Source: Adiantum capillus-veneris
Lineage: Eukaryota > Streptophyta > Polypodiopsida > Polypodiales > Pteridaceae
Assembly: GCA_014529385.2 (NCBI GenBank)
Contig: CM043966.1
Coordinates: forward strand, 40,482,037-40,546,036
Direction: 5' to 3'
Length of the DNA: 64,000 nt
In this document: piece after piece, positions 1-9,389 of the stretch
How the letters are laid out: each line of letters starts with the position of its first letter
Numbering within the stretch: position 1 is the stretch's first letter
The notes under the pieces: model-generated
What the model saw: only the letters and a program-made list of their open reading frames with translations
What the model was told of the DNA's origin: nothing
Databases searched by the model: none
Translations under genes and position numbers: made by a program

Positions 1-1107
1 CTATAATGACCCTACACACACACTCTTGGGATGATATACACACACACTATGGGGCACCACTTGGCTTATACAACCCACCTGGCCGAGACAGGGAACACAC
101 CGATGGAGTGAGAGGAGAGAGACTATCCACTTGCCCACTCCACACAGAGAGAGAGAGACACACACACACACCCAGAAACTCAGCTCAAAAGAGGAGAAAT
201 TCTGATGTTAATATAAAATTGAGCTTGGGCCAACACCAATGGGACAAATAGCTCACACAATATGGGTAAAATATGCCCGATACAATCACAAATTGGAACA
301 GAAGCTTCGCTCATAGGAGGAACTTACACAGCCAAAAAAGAAAAAAAAAACAGTGAGGAATTTGGCAAAATGGAGAGCGCCATCGTGTCCGAAATGGCCC
401 AAAACCCCAGTCTACAATGTCAAAGTGCCCAAATCCGACCTCGGATGAGTAGTTTATGGCCAAAACAGGCTCCAAAAACCCCAAAAACACAGTTGCGACT
501 GTTCCTCCTCTCTCCTCCACGTTTTTTCTGGTCTTATCTCTATTTTTTCAGTGTCCACACTTAGATTTATTACTTGGGCACCCTTGGCCTTTTACTTGAC
601 CTCAAACGGCGGACCCCGAACAGGCCAAAAACTGGCTTTGCTTTGCATAGTTGTCACCTTTTTGCATCCATCCGCACACCTACCACTCAACTTTTTCCAA
701 TAATGCATCCTGCCACCACATGAACTCGCCCCAAAATATGGTCCTCATGATGACCTTTCTACATAATTATCACAATAAAACACCCACATTGTGTCAGTAC
801 TCATCCACGTGCAAGTATTGACCCCATTCGACCTCCTGACGCCACTAGATGCCATCTGACGCACCTGCTTACCTCATGTCGTCGGCCCGCGGATAGCTTT
901 CTCGAGAATTTTTACGCGCTACCAACTCCTCATTATTATAGAAAAAACACACTGGTACTGGTGATAGTGAAAATCGATGCACTATGTACATGTTGTCCTA
1001 CCTATACACATGTGGGCCCCACATAACCACCTGGCTTTGGAAAATGGGCAATCCTTTATTCGATGCACCATGCATGGGTATGTACATATGCGCAATCCCT
1101 TGCTCCA
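1..1107 (-). repeat. 3' LTR of G1 (outer end missing)
   Basis: Direct-repeat partner of 7545-8643, alignable along its whole length with scattered substitutions and small indels. About 31 bp of the outer end fall left of the window. The inner edge is placed at 1107, where both copies stop matching after the shared CTTGCTCCA. On the minus strand the LTR therefore begins TGGAGCAAGG. The purine-rich stretch expected just upstream would lie at about 1108-1138, but it is only moderately purine-rich. Confidence 0.85.
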
Positions 1108-1148
1108 AAATCTCCTGAAATAATTTCCCCATCCCCTAGCTTGCTAGA

Positions 1149-1514
1149 TCATTCATGATCAGCAGCAGCAAAAAGAGATGTGAGACTCGCCGCGTCACAG
1201 GTCTCCTCATCCCTCACCAACATTACTTGCTCCACAGACATCTCATCTTGCTCCACCATCATTAACCTGGCATGGTACAATTTAAGACGCAATCCATTTA
1301 CCCTTGACTTATGCAGAATCCCATCCAAGTTAGCCAACTGATATGTATTTTTTGGAAAACACTCCACTACCTTGAAAGGGCCTTCCCACTTAATCTGAAA
1401 CTTCTTTTGGAAGGTGTTGTCCAGCTTACTGCTGTAGCGCAAAACCAAGTCATGTTTCTTGATACCTTTAGTTTTGACCTTTTCATTTATCTTTGCCAAA
1501 GCCTTATCCTGCAT
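1149..1514 (-). pseudogene. G1 integrase C-terminal domain
   Basis: This encodes the small-barrel C-terminal DNA-binding part of a gypsy integrase. Visible hallmarks are LRYSSKLDNTFQKKF, then KWEGPFKV, a YQLANLDG strand, and the closing HKSRVNGLRLK motif. The same series (LRYDNRLD, RWEGPF, YRLADLSGKLHKTRVNG) occurs in the intact integrase of G2 at 49280-50752. It is separated from the catalytic core at 1551-2171 by a frame change. The last 40 or so residues after the barrel have no counterpart I recognise. Confidence 0.85.
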
Positions 1515-1550
1515 CTACCCATAATGTTCCAATGCACTCATTCTATCCAG

Positions 1551-2171
1551 CTAAACCTCTTGTAACTGTAAGAGCCTCTCTTTGAATGCATCACTAGGTG
1601 GCCCAAGCAACTTCTCTAGCATCTTTACTGCAGGAAACTCTACTTCCACAGGCAGTAGTGCTTCCTTTCCATATACCAAATGAAATGGGGTAAACCCTGT
1701 ACCTGTCTTCACCGAAGTACGATAAGCCCATAATGCACTAGGCAATTCCAAATCCCAATTCTTTCTTTGGTGCTCTGTCACTTTCGAAAAGATTTGTACA
1801 AAATCACCATTGAATCTTTCATTCAATCCATTACACTGTGGGTAATAAGGAGTGGTATGCTGGTGCCTAATCTTCATCTTCATGCATAAGAAGTCTATCA
1901 GTTTAGCTCTAAATCCTGGCCCCTTATCTGAAAGTAGCTCTAGTGGCACCCCAAACTTGCAACATATTTCATCGTACACAAATTTTGCCACATTCTTTGC
2001 AGTGATTTGTTTTACTGCTATAGCCTCTTCCCATCTAGAGAGATAGTCCACTACAGTCAAAATATAGCTTTTGCCCCTACTTGTGATAGGTAACGGGCCT
2101 ATTGCATCAATCCCCCACTTTTCAAACACATCAAACGCCATAATGGTTTTTCGTAACTCTGGCTTCAACAC
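1551..2171 (-). pseudogene. G1 integrase catalytic core
   Basis: An rve-type integrase core that would insert the element cDNA into chromosomes. The DDE residues are visible: D in WGIDAIGPLP, D in LLSDKGPGFRA, and E in CNGLNERFNG. The following WAYRTSVKTGTGFTPFHLVYG block is typical of plant gypsy integrases. The frame is open for about 206 codons. The zinc-binding N-terminus is encoded just upstream (2177-2812) in a different frame. All three acidic residues survive although the whole ORF is broken. Confidence 0.9.
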
Positions 2172-2176
2172 TTATT

Positions 2177-2812
2177 TCAAGACCTACACCAATGGTGAAC
2201 ATCCTTGTGCAAACTAGGCCATACATACCCTTCTTGCAAGATTTTATGCAAGGTGATCTTTAGAGAAAAATGGCCGCCACATGCGCCTTCATGATTCTCT
2301 TCAAGCACTCTATAAAGCTCCTCCCGCCAAGGTACATGTCTCAACACGAGATCAACCCCTTTCATGTACAAGACATCACCAATCAATTTGTACCTGTATG
2401 CTCTATGCACAAAACCATACTTCTTAGACTTCTGAATGTCCTTCGGAATGATTCCTATTAGCAAAAACTTCTCTTCTTGAGCCAAACTTTCCCTGCCATG
2501 ATAAAGAGGTAAACTGGTCCTCAACACAAATAGCTCCCCAATCATGCTTTGAGCTGCTTCATGTGCCTCTCCATTTAGAGCACGTTCAATGTGTTTGATG
2601 CTCCATGATTCAAACTTTTTTAACAAGCCTTTAATTCTAAAACACATTTCCTTCAATGAGGTGTTCTTGCTCTTCCACACACCCAGCACTTGCTTCACAA
2701 CTAACAAGGCATCACCTTTTATGCTCAACCTTCTAACCCCCTGCTTCAAACAAATGTGTAATCCAGCTTCCAATGTAGCATATTCAGCCTCATTGTTACT
2801 ATGAGCATCCAA
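2177..2812 (-). pseudogene. G1 second RNase H (C-terminal part) plus integrase zinc-binding domain
   Basis: The N-terminal part carries SNNEAEYATLEAGL and IKGDALLVVKQVLG. These are the E and D motifs of the extra, archaeal-like RNase H found after the normal RNase H in Tat-type elements. The C-terminal part is the integrase H2C2 region (YKLIGDVLYMKG, LRHVPW, GGHFS, WPSLHKDVHHWC), truncated at the second cysteine pair by the frame break to 1551-2171. The matching segment of G2 lies at 50381-51376. Confidence 0.85.
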
Positions 2813-2827
2813 TTTGAACCCTCTATT

Positions 2828-3087
2828 TCATACTAGCTTCCCCTCTGGATCATAAAGTGGTATACCCCCTGAAGCCGCATCATGGCTCTTCATGTATGAG
2901 CCATCAAAGAACAACACATGTGCATTGCTGATCTGTGGCACTTCTTCGAATACCTTTCTCACCACCTCTTCCTTAACAAGAAGGGGATTCTCCTTGTAAG
3001 TCAACAAATCAGCTAGTGTAGCTCTTGTATTGTCTTCCACTAGAAAAGAGAACTAAAAATCTTCCACTAGAAAAGAGAACTCAAAAT
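2828..3087 (-). pseudogene. G1 second RNase H, N-terminal part, with 27-bp tandem duplication
   Basis: This contains ATLADLLTYKENPL followed by HVLFFDGSYM, the first catalytic D strand (FDGSY) of the second RNase H. G2 has LADILTYK and LCFDGAYQ at the equivalent place. At 3034-3060 and 3061-3087 a 27-bp unit is repeated in tandem, duplicating nine residues (FSFLVED-type) in frame. One copy carries an in-frame TAG, so the duplication is marked by a stop. The link to the first RNase H is lost. Confidence 0.75.
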
Positions 3088-3184
3088 CTTGTAGCTCAAT
3101 CACCCATTTATTGACCACATTTGACATGTTAGTGCCATTAATTAACTGTGGCAGAAAGTCATAACTCATCAAGAAAACAAAAGG

Positions 3185-3490
3185 TCATGGTAGCAGGTAA
3201 TGACGAAATCGTCGACAAGCAAATATTACACAGGCCATCACTATCTCTACTTCCGAGAACTTTCTCTCTACTACCAGATTCACTCGGCTTGCACAATACA
3301 CTGGCCTCATATAATGGCTGCCCTTCCCCTTTTGCAATAGCATGGCTCCAATGGCATCATCCCCTACTGATGGATTTACATAAAACACTTTCTCCCAATC
3401 AGGAGCCTGCATGGATGACAACCCCCCTAACACCTCTTGAAACACTTCTTCACACGTGTCATCCCATTGAAATGGATCATGCTTTGCCAC
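3185..3490 (-). pseudogene. G1 RT-associated RNase H
   Basis: The usual gypsy RNase H segment that would degrade RNA in RNA:DNA hybrids. Recognisable parts are FQWDDTCEEVFQEV, FYVNPSVGDDAIGAMLLQ (first catalytic D strand), MRPVYCASR, and the helix KFSEVEIVMACVIFACRRFRHY carrying the E. The expected TDH and later motifs are absent or out of frame. In this lineage the C-terminal half of this domain is often weak and followed by the second RNase H. Confidence 0.8.
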
Positions 3491-3502
3491 TTGTTGTAAT
3501 GG

Positions 3503-3958
3503 TTAAAGAATCTGTGAAGACAATGGAATAAACCGTGCCATGTACTTCACTTTGTGTATAGAAGTTGCCAATTGCTTTATACTCGTAGGTGATGGAAGAA
3601 GAATAATAGACTTAACCTTGTCTGGATCAACCTCAATGCCATTTTCTGACACCATATGGCCTAACAACTTCACCCTTGGCTGTGCTAGATGACATTTCTT
3701 TGGATTTAGTTGTCCTCCACATTCATCATATCGAGCCAATACCATCTGCAGCTTCTCATGGTGTTCAGCCCTACTGCTACAGACACAGAAGTCGTCCATA
3801 AAAACTTTTAACACAACTACCAATGAATGGTTCCAACACCCAATTTTCTCTCTCTTGATAGAAGGAAGGTCCGTTTGACAACCCAAATGGAAATACTGTG
3901 TAGCAATAGCAGCCCCATGGCGTAATGAAAGTTGTCTTTGTGCGGTCTTTAAGAGCAA
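3503..3958 (-). pseudogene. G1 reverse transcriptase, palm/thumb
   Basis: The RT catalytic box reads FMDDF rather than YVDDI. The two aspartates of motif C are present. It is followed by HHEKLQMVL, LNPKKCHLAQPRVKLLGHMVSENGIEVDPDKV and the connection LPSPTSIKQL. Upstream, motif B (PFGLSNGPSFYQ) is encoded in the overlapping frame 3777-3965, so at least one frameshift falls inside the RT. G2 also has FMDDF, which suggests a lineage trait. Confidence 0.88.
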
Positions 3959-3977
3959 TCTTCAATTGAAAATAGCC

Positions 3978-4340
3978 TTAAAAACCATCACACACACTAT
4001 ACCTCTCATAACCTGCCACTGAATCCAAGATCTGATCAATGAATGGAAGAGGATATGTGTTCTTCTTAGTGTCTGCATTTAAGGGTTTAAAATCTACACA
4101 AATCCTCCACTTTCCATCCTTCTTTGGGCTGACTACTACTGGACTCATCCATTCTGTGGTTTCCACAGGGACTATGAACCCCGCCTTCAATAACTTGTCC
4201 ACCTCTTCCCGCAAAGCTTCCATTTGCTCTTGACCCATCCTTCTTAGCCTTTGCCGCACTGGCTTAGCACCTTCTTTCAGCTCTATATGCATCTCTTTGC
4301 CCTTGAGCCCTCTGATCTCTTCATATGAAGTAATGAACAA
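3978..4340 (-). pseudogene. G1 reverse transcriptase, fingers
   Basis: N-terminal RT fingers and start of the palm: VDKLLKAGFIVPVE, MSPVVVSPKKDGKWRICVDFKPLN, YPLPFIDQIL and YSVCDGF. The last is motif A with the first catalytic D (CDGF). These are standard gypsy RT signatures. A stop or frame change just after motif A separates it from the rest of the palm at 3503-3965. G2 carries the same block at 51990-52898. Confidence 0.9.
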
Positions 4341-4342
4341 AT

Positions 4343-4753
4343 CAGGAAAATGTGCAAATATATCTCCTTCTCCATAGCTGAGAGGTCTCCACTGATCATT
4401 TGTTTCATCAATTCCTGCTTCTTTGACAACTCAACCTTGGTTTGCATCAGCCCTTCAATCACTTCATAAGGCCCTTCACTTTCATCTTCAACCTCATTTA
4501 CAAATGCGACTACACCAAACTCCTGGATTCCTTTGTCCATCAAAAGAAATGCAGCATCAACATCCTCATCACTGTTGGTAGTACTATCACTATCATAGTC
4601 AAACACTGTGGAATAGCCTTCATCACTAGACTCATCCTCATCTTCATAGAGATCCTCCAATTGTTTCCTTGTGTCCATATTATATAGCTTCTTGGCACCT
4701 GTCTTTCCATAGAGGCTAATCGTACCACGTCTACAATCTTGAACAGCTCCCAC
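4343..4753 (-). pseudogene. G1 acidic protease-RT linker
   Basis: A low-complexity acidic segment (EDLYEDEDESSDEGYS, DYDSDSTTNSDEDVDAAF) lies between protease and RT. G2 has an equivalent acidic serine-rich linker (ADEESEEESPYSSDEE) at the same place. I know no enzymatic role for it. It is presumably a flexible spacer between polyprotein domains. The frame runs into the RT region through a frameshift near 4300. Confidence 0.6.
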
Positions 4754-4754
4754 T

Positions 4755-5138
4755 GCACGTAACCATGGTCTATGCTCCCAAACTTGCTGGCATCACATGA
4801 AAATCAACCACTTCCTTTGCATCATATGCTTCCACTTCTAAGCTCTTTACAACACCCAAACATTTTACTTTCTGATGGTTTGCCAATCTGATCCGAAATC
4901 CTGACACCCCAGTCACTGTAAGACCCATCTTCTAAACACATGAGTGTGTTATGACACATATTTGGGCTCCACCATCCACATAACCTTGTCCCATATTTTT
5001 TCTTTTATGCCACACATCTCCTATTGGACAGATGTCTGGTAGCTCATCCATTGCCAACACCTTCACTGAACCTCTCTCTGGCTCTTTCTCCATTGGATTA
5101 ACCATCCTCTTCCACTGTCGCTTTAGCTTAGGCACCAT
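4755..5138 (-). pseudogene. G1 retropepsin-like protease with DGGA motif
   Basis: This would cleave the polyprotein. The catalytic loop reads YVDGGAQICVI, with DGGA in place of the usual DTGA/DSGA, followed by an early stop. The downstream part of the fold (RIRLANHQKVKCLGVVKSLEV, then FHVMPAS) is readable after the stop. G2 has the same order with YVDGGAQMCVI, RLANNSSVKCLG and IILGRPWL. A glycine second residue in this motif is, as I recall, typical of Tat-type plant elements. Confidence 0.75.
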
Positions 5139-5140
5139 CT

Positions 5141-5770
5141 CTATAAGCTTTCCAAAAGAAACATCTGCTTTCTTTCTGTCAAATCCTCCTTCAAGTCATA
5201 GCTTAGTTGCCCATCCCCTAGTGGAAAATCTGAAACATGAAACTTGCGACGATCCCTCCTTTTCCTCTTAGCCTTGACATCTTCGCCTTCATGGATCTTT
5301 CCCTTCTTCTTACTAGGACCTGGCGCACTTCTTCCTTCCTTGTCCTCTGTGGTCCTCTTCCCAATAGGCATCACTAATGTATCCTCTAGCTTTGGTGCCT
5401 TCTCTAAGGTGACTACATTTAGCACTTTTGTCTTTCCCTTTTTCTCCTGGGTTAATCCACTGGTTCCTTCTTCTCCGTTGATTTCGATGCCATAATCATT
5501 TGACCTAGTTAGCACCTGTCTTGGCAATGGATACATGTCTCCCCCAATCCTTGGTGGCTTATCACATTGCGGGCTGATGTGGCCCAACTCTCCACAATTA
5601 TAACATGTGGGCGTCTGCCTCCAGAACCTACCATTGCTTTGTCCAACACCATTTCTAGGTCTTTCTTCACCTCTTGGCTGATTTGCAAACCTCCCTCGAC
5701 CTCGATTATTTCCCACTTGACCTAGCATGTTTAGGCTGAGATTCTTCATTAAATCTACCACTTGCCTCAT
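5141..5770 (-). pseudogene. G1 nucleocapsid (CCHC zinc knuckle) and protease lead-in
   Basis: The open frame of 209 codons has one retroviral-type zinc knuckle, CYNCGELGHISPQC, preceded by an RG/RN-rich stretch (GNNRGRGRFANQPRGEERP), as expected for RNA binding. It is followed by a lysine-rich charged region ending near the protease. The order gag, knuckle, protease matches G2. It is separated from the gag capsid part (5953-6525) by a frame interruption around 5780-5950. Confidence 0.85.
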
Positions 5771-5952
5771 GTCTTGCCTTAGCCCATCATCTTCACTGTT
5801 GTAGTGACCACTCCTGGCATAACTTGAGGAGTAACAGAAAGCACTGGTTCATGATGAACCGCTGGCATGCGACCTTGTAAAGAGTGTATAGGTTGAAATT
5901 CAGACCTCATGGGCAAAGACTCTACTCCTAGATGACTCATTTTCCTCAGCTT

Positions 5953-6525
5953 CTACTCTTTGTTCCTTGCTACCTCTAGTGCATCTTCATATGTCCTAGG
6001 CTTCTTTAGATCCACTCTCCAACGTATATTCTCCGAAAGACCAGCCAAGAACCTATCCTTCTTAATCATGTCAGGTGGGGGTACTTGTGGTGCTAAAGCC
6101 TTGCACATTCTCTCCCATGCCAATGAGAACTTACATATGTACGCATCTACTGGCTCACCTTCCTTTTGCACCAAACCTTGTACTTCTTGCCACACTTTGT
6201 CAAGATCTTCTATCTTCACAAACTTCACTTCTAATCCATGCATTAGATTGTCCCAACTCAACCTTACGGGTGGATCAGCTCCATGTAGCTCCTCTTCAAA
6301 TGCTTTGGACCAAACTCGTGCATCACTCTTCAAACAAATTTGGAGAAGGCGTAACATCTGCGCCGAGTCATGAATTTGGTTGCTAATGCAGGCAACCTCC
6401 ATCTTTTCTAAAAAGTCTTCCACATCTTCATCACTTCTTCCATGAAACTCCGGATAAGAGAAATCCATGGCTACCCAAGTTACGATGCTTTGAGAAACCC
6501 TTCGAACACACGTGAAAGAACCCAA
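5953..6525 (-). pseudogene. G1 gag capsid-like domain
   Basis: Retrotrans_gag-type capsid segment: FSYPEFHGRSDEDVEDFLEKM, the SWDNLMHGLEVKF block, LVQKEGEPVDAYICKF, and MIKKDRFLAGLSENIRWRVD. The order and spacing fit plant gypsy gag (F-G-x-D-AxxFL, W-xxL...F, then FxxGL). G2 gag at 53984-54652 shows the same arrangement. It is open for about 190 codons. It lies 46 bp downstream of the small leader ORF at 6572-6814. Confidence 0.88.
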
Positions 6526-6571
6526 AACTTTTGACTAACTGAATCCCCAGAAACCTCAATGGAGCTCAACT

Positions 6572-6814
6572 TTAGATAAGGACAAACACATGCCCATCAA
6601 ATGAGTTTTCATAGTTAATCATCGGAATTACAACAGGCAAAGGAAATTCCAAGATCTCTCTTAATCTTCTTGGCCCGAACATAAAGACTATGTGCTGCTT
6701 GAAAAAAATCTTCCTGGACACATGAACATTTATGTGGATTCTCTGAGTTAAATGAAAAGGAGTGAATTGAGGGCCATTTTGATCATCCATTAAAGTCAAC
6801 CATGCAGCTCCCAA
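6572..6814 (-). CDS. G1 leader mini-ORF, conserved small protein of unknown function
   Basis: An 80-codon ORF between the 5' LTR leader and gag. Its last 70 residues match the two small ORFs at the same place in G2 (54974-55189 and 54678-54890). Shared features are PFH, INVHVSRKIFFKQ, FMFGPRRLREIL, IPMINYE, FD and a VFVLI end followed directly by TAA. All three copies stop at the same residue. They differ largely at third codon positions, so the frame has been under protein selection. I recognise no domain. Known Ogre-type Tat elements carry an extra ORF before gag, but I cannot show homology to it. Confidence 0.6.
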   Translation of the reverse strand: MGAAWLTLMDDQNGPQFTPFHLTQRIHINVHVSRKIFFKQHIVFMFGPRRLREILEFPLPVVIPMINYENSFDGHVFVLI

Positions 6815-7487
6815 GAAAGCACACCTGTCTTATCTTCTGATTTTGCCAAAATTTCAGCAGCATAACAGCATAAATGGCTCAAAAGACCAAAAAACCAGCC
6901 ATCATAACTTGGAAAAATTTTGACAGATTTTCCCCATGAGTAGAGCAGTAAGAACCCGAAATATAGACTGTATATGTATGCATAAACTGCCAACAATAGA
7001 ACCCGAGCATCAATTAGGAATCACTAGTACATAGCCTATGGCGAGGTCACGAAAAGGGTGCTCCAGCTACCTGTATCACCGAAAGGATCTCCACATTTGA
7101 GAATCCCCCAGCTCAATAAAACCTCACGCTATCAACCCTCACACGAAGGCTAATGCAAATCGCGTATAGTCAAGTCTCAGAAATGACTATCTTCCAGACC
7201 AAGTCTCAGAAATGGTTGGGACTGCCAAATAAAACCAAATATGGCTCCACAAAGGCGTACAATGGAAGTTTCCACAAGTAACGTACAATCCTGAAGACAA
7301 TGCGCTCAAACAGGCGCCAAATGATGCATACCCACAACAGCTGCAAGTGACACCACTCCTAGTATATCACTGTACTCCAGCTACCTGTAGTTGTGTGAAT
7401 CACCTGTACCTGTACCTGCACCTGTCCCTGTAACCTGTAGTCTGCAACCTGTAATCCCGAATCTTGAAGCAGAAGGTACTCGAAGAA
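6815..7487 (-). other. G1 untranslated leader
   Basis: This lies between the primer site and the mini-ORF. No gene is recognised. Positions 7034-7440 are clearly homologous to 57500-58080 (shared blocks include CCAGCTACCTGTATCACCGA and CACGCTATCAACCCTC). The end near the primer site (7380-7445) is a run of CACCTGTACCTGTACCTG-like 6-mers. Confidence 0.6.
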
Positions 7488-7507
7488 GATCCTCTGTGGG
7501 GGCGCCA
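7488..7507 (-). promoter_or_regulatory. G1 primer-binding site
   Basis: On the minus strand, six bases after the LTR end (CTCACA), comes TGGCGCCCCCACAGAGGATC. TGG complements a tRNA CCA end. G2 has a closely related site at 55219-55238 (16 of 20 positions equal). I do not assign the tRNA. It is not the initiator-Met site (TGGTAYCAGAG) used by the copia elements here. Confidence 0.65.
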
Positions 7508-7513
7508 AAAGAA

Positions 7514-8643
7514 TGTGAGCGGGATGGAAACACACAAAATGCCTCTATAATGACCCGACACACACTCTTGGGATAATATACAAACACACTATGGGGCACC
7601 ACTCGGCTTATACAACCCACCTGGCCGAGACAGTGAACACACCGATGGAGTGAGCGGAGAGAGACTATCCACTTGCCCACTCCACACAGAGAGAGGCACA
7701 CACACACACACACCCAAAAACTCAGCTCAAAAGAGGAGAATTTCTGATGTTAATATAAAATCCAGCTTGGGCCAACACCAATGGGGCAAATAGCTCACAC
7801 AATATGGGTAAAATATGCCCGATACAATCACAAATTGGAACAAAATCTTCGCTCATAGGAGGAACTTACACAACCAAAATAGCAGAAAAAAATTGAAGAA
7901 TTTGGAAAAATTAATAGCTCCATCGCGTCCGGAACGGTCTAAAACCTCAGTCTACAATGTCAAAGTGCTCAAATCCAACCTCGGATGAGCAGTTTATGGC
8001 CAAAACAGGCTCCAAAAACCCCAAAAACAGAGTTGCGGCTGTTCCTCCTCTCTCCTCCACATTTTTATGGTCTTCTCTCTGTTTTTTCAGTTCCCACACT
8101 TAGATTTATTAGTTGGGCACCCTTGGCCTTTTACTTGACCTCAAACAGACCCCGAACAGGCCAAAAACTGGCATCGCAGTGCATAGTTGTCACCTTTTTG
8201 CATCCATCCAGACACCTGGGACTCAACTTTTTTCAATAATACATCCTGCCACCACGTAAAGTGGCCCCAAAATATGGTCCTCATGATGACCTTTCTGCAT
8301 AATTATCACAAGAAAACACCCACGTTGTGTCGGTACTCATCCACGTGCAAGTATTGACCCCATTCGACCTCCTGATGCCACTAGATGCCATCTGATGCAC
8401 CTTCTTACCTCATGTCGTCGGCCCGCGGATATCTTTCTCGAGAAGTTTTATGCGCTACCAACTCCTCATTATTATAGAAAAAACACACTGGTACTGGTGA
8501 TAGTGAAAATCGATGCACTGTGTACATACTGTCCTACCTGTACACATGTGGGCCCCACATAACCACCTGGCTTTGGAAAATGGGCAATCCTTTATTCGAT
8601 GCACCATGCATGGGTATGTACATATGCGCAATCCCTTGCTCCA
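7514..8643 (-). repeat. 5' LTR of G1
   Basis: An LTR of about 1130 bp matching 1-1107. On the plus strand it runs from TGTGAGCGGG to TTGCTCCA. The outer border at 8643 coincides with the point where copia coding sequence begins. It contains short CA runs (7694-7714). The promoter would fire leftward from this copy. Confidence 0.85.
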
Positions 8644-8654
8644 AAAAACTCCTA

Positions 8655-9089
8655 ACAACGCGAGTGTCCACAAGTGGTTTTTGTTTCATGCTTGGCAGTT
8701 CATGTATATCATGGTTGAGCAAGAAGCAACCTACTGTGGCCACTTCGAGTTGGGATGCTAAGTACAGGGAAGTCTTCTCAGCTACGGTTGAGTGTATATG
8801 GCTCAGACGCCTTATCGCTGATTTGGATGTTGGACAAGACACTGCCAACACTATCTATGCTGACAGTCAGAGTGCATTGACAGTTGCAAGGAACCCAGTT
8901 TTTCATGCTCGCACAAAGCACATTGAGGTGCATTACCACTATGTCAGGGAGAGGCTCTCAGCAGGAGAGATCAACTTGGCTTATGTGCCACCACAGGACA
9001 ACCTTGCAGATCTTTTCACAAAGGCATTGTCTCGTGAGAAGCTTGAAGCTTTCTGCAAAGCTTTGGGCTTACTCCCCTTTGTGGACTGA
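8655..9089 (+). pseudogene. K0 copia RNase H
   Basis: Copia RNase H in one open frame to its natural end. STSGFCFMLGSS and the SKKQPTVATSS entry are followed by the E helix (normally TEAEYRA, here WDAKYREV, so the glutamate motif is changed), IYADSQSALTVARNPVFHARTKHIEV with its D, and DNLADLFTKALSREKLE near the C-terminus. The open frame begins upstream inside the G1 LTR only by chance. The real copia sequence begins about 8650. Confidence 0.85.
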
Positions 9090-9164
9090 TCATGTCCTCA
9101 GGGCATGGCAGTTCCCTTAACTCATGTGCCAGCTCTCATTCACCGCATCACTCCTGGGGGGATT

Positions 9165-9385
9165 TGTTACCATATACATGTGGTAGTGATGTGTGTGAAC
9201 ACACTAGGACCGTCGGGGCATTTTTCCCTCTTTAGGAGGTTTTTTCCCCCAAGCATTGTATATACGCCAATCACTCTAGGGCTATCTATCTTTCCATTGC
9301 ATATTAAGTAACACACTCTCTATAGTGTGCCTTGAGCTTACTTCGTCTTCTCCAAGGTGTGTGCATTTCTCTGCAACCCTAATTC
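9165..9385 (+). repeat. K0 3' LTR (right border uncertain)
   Basis: Begins TGTTACC right after the polypurine tract GGGGGGATT. It holds a short run resembling a core promoter (TGTATATACG at 9258) and a CCTCTTTAGGAGG inverted pair at 9228-9240. With no second copy to align, the right border is a guess. Confidence 0.55.
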
Positions 9386-9389
9386 CAAT

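Larger units (their letters stand above)
1..8643 (-). mobile_element. Ty3/gypsy LTR retrotransposon G1 (Tat-like), decayed
   Basis: A nearly complete element on the minus strand. Its direct LTRs lie at 1-1107 (3' LTR, cut by the window edge) and 7514-8643 (5' LTR). Reading leftward from the 5' LTR come a primer site, leader, small leader ORF, gag, zinc knuckle, DGGA protease, RT with an FMDD box, RNase H, a second RNase H and integrase. This domain order with two RNase H domains is known from the plant Tat lineage. The frame is broken by several stops and frameshifts, so the copy cannot make its polyprotein. It sits in the RNase H region of a copia element that resumes at 8647. The far end and TSD lie outside the window. 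Confidence 0.9.
8647..9385 (+). mobile_element. 3' end of a Ty1/copia element (K0) interrupted by G1
   Basis: Contains copia RNase H coding (8655-9089), a polypurine tract (CTCCTGGGGGGA at 9151-9162) and a 3' LTR starting TGTTACCATA at 9165. The LTR is AT-rich with a TATATA and probably ends around 9385. The end is uncertain because no partner LTR is in the window. The rest of the element should lie left of the window, beyond G1. Confidence 0.8.

Noticed and set aside
7694-7714. Short CA runs as a possible CRISPR or regulatory array
   Set aside because: Simple dinucleotide repeats; there are no spacer-separated repeats anywhere, and the DNA is eukaryotic.
8520-8654. N-terminal extension of the copia RNase H ORF into the G1 LTR
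   Set aside because: The first 45 codons lie in LTR sequence that recurs at 1000-1107; the fusion is a chance open frame across the insertion border.
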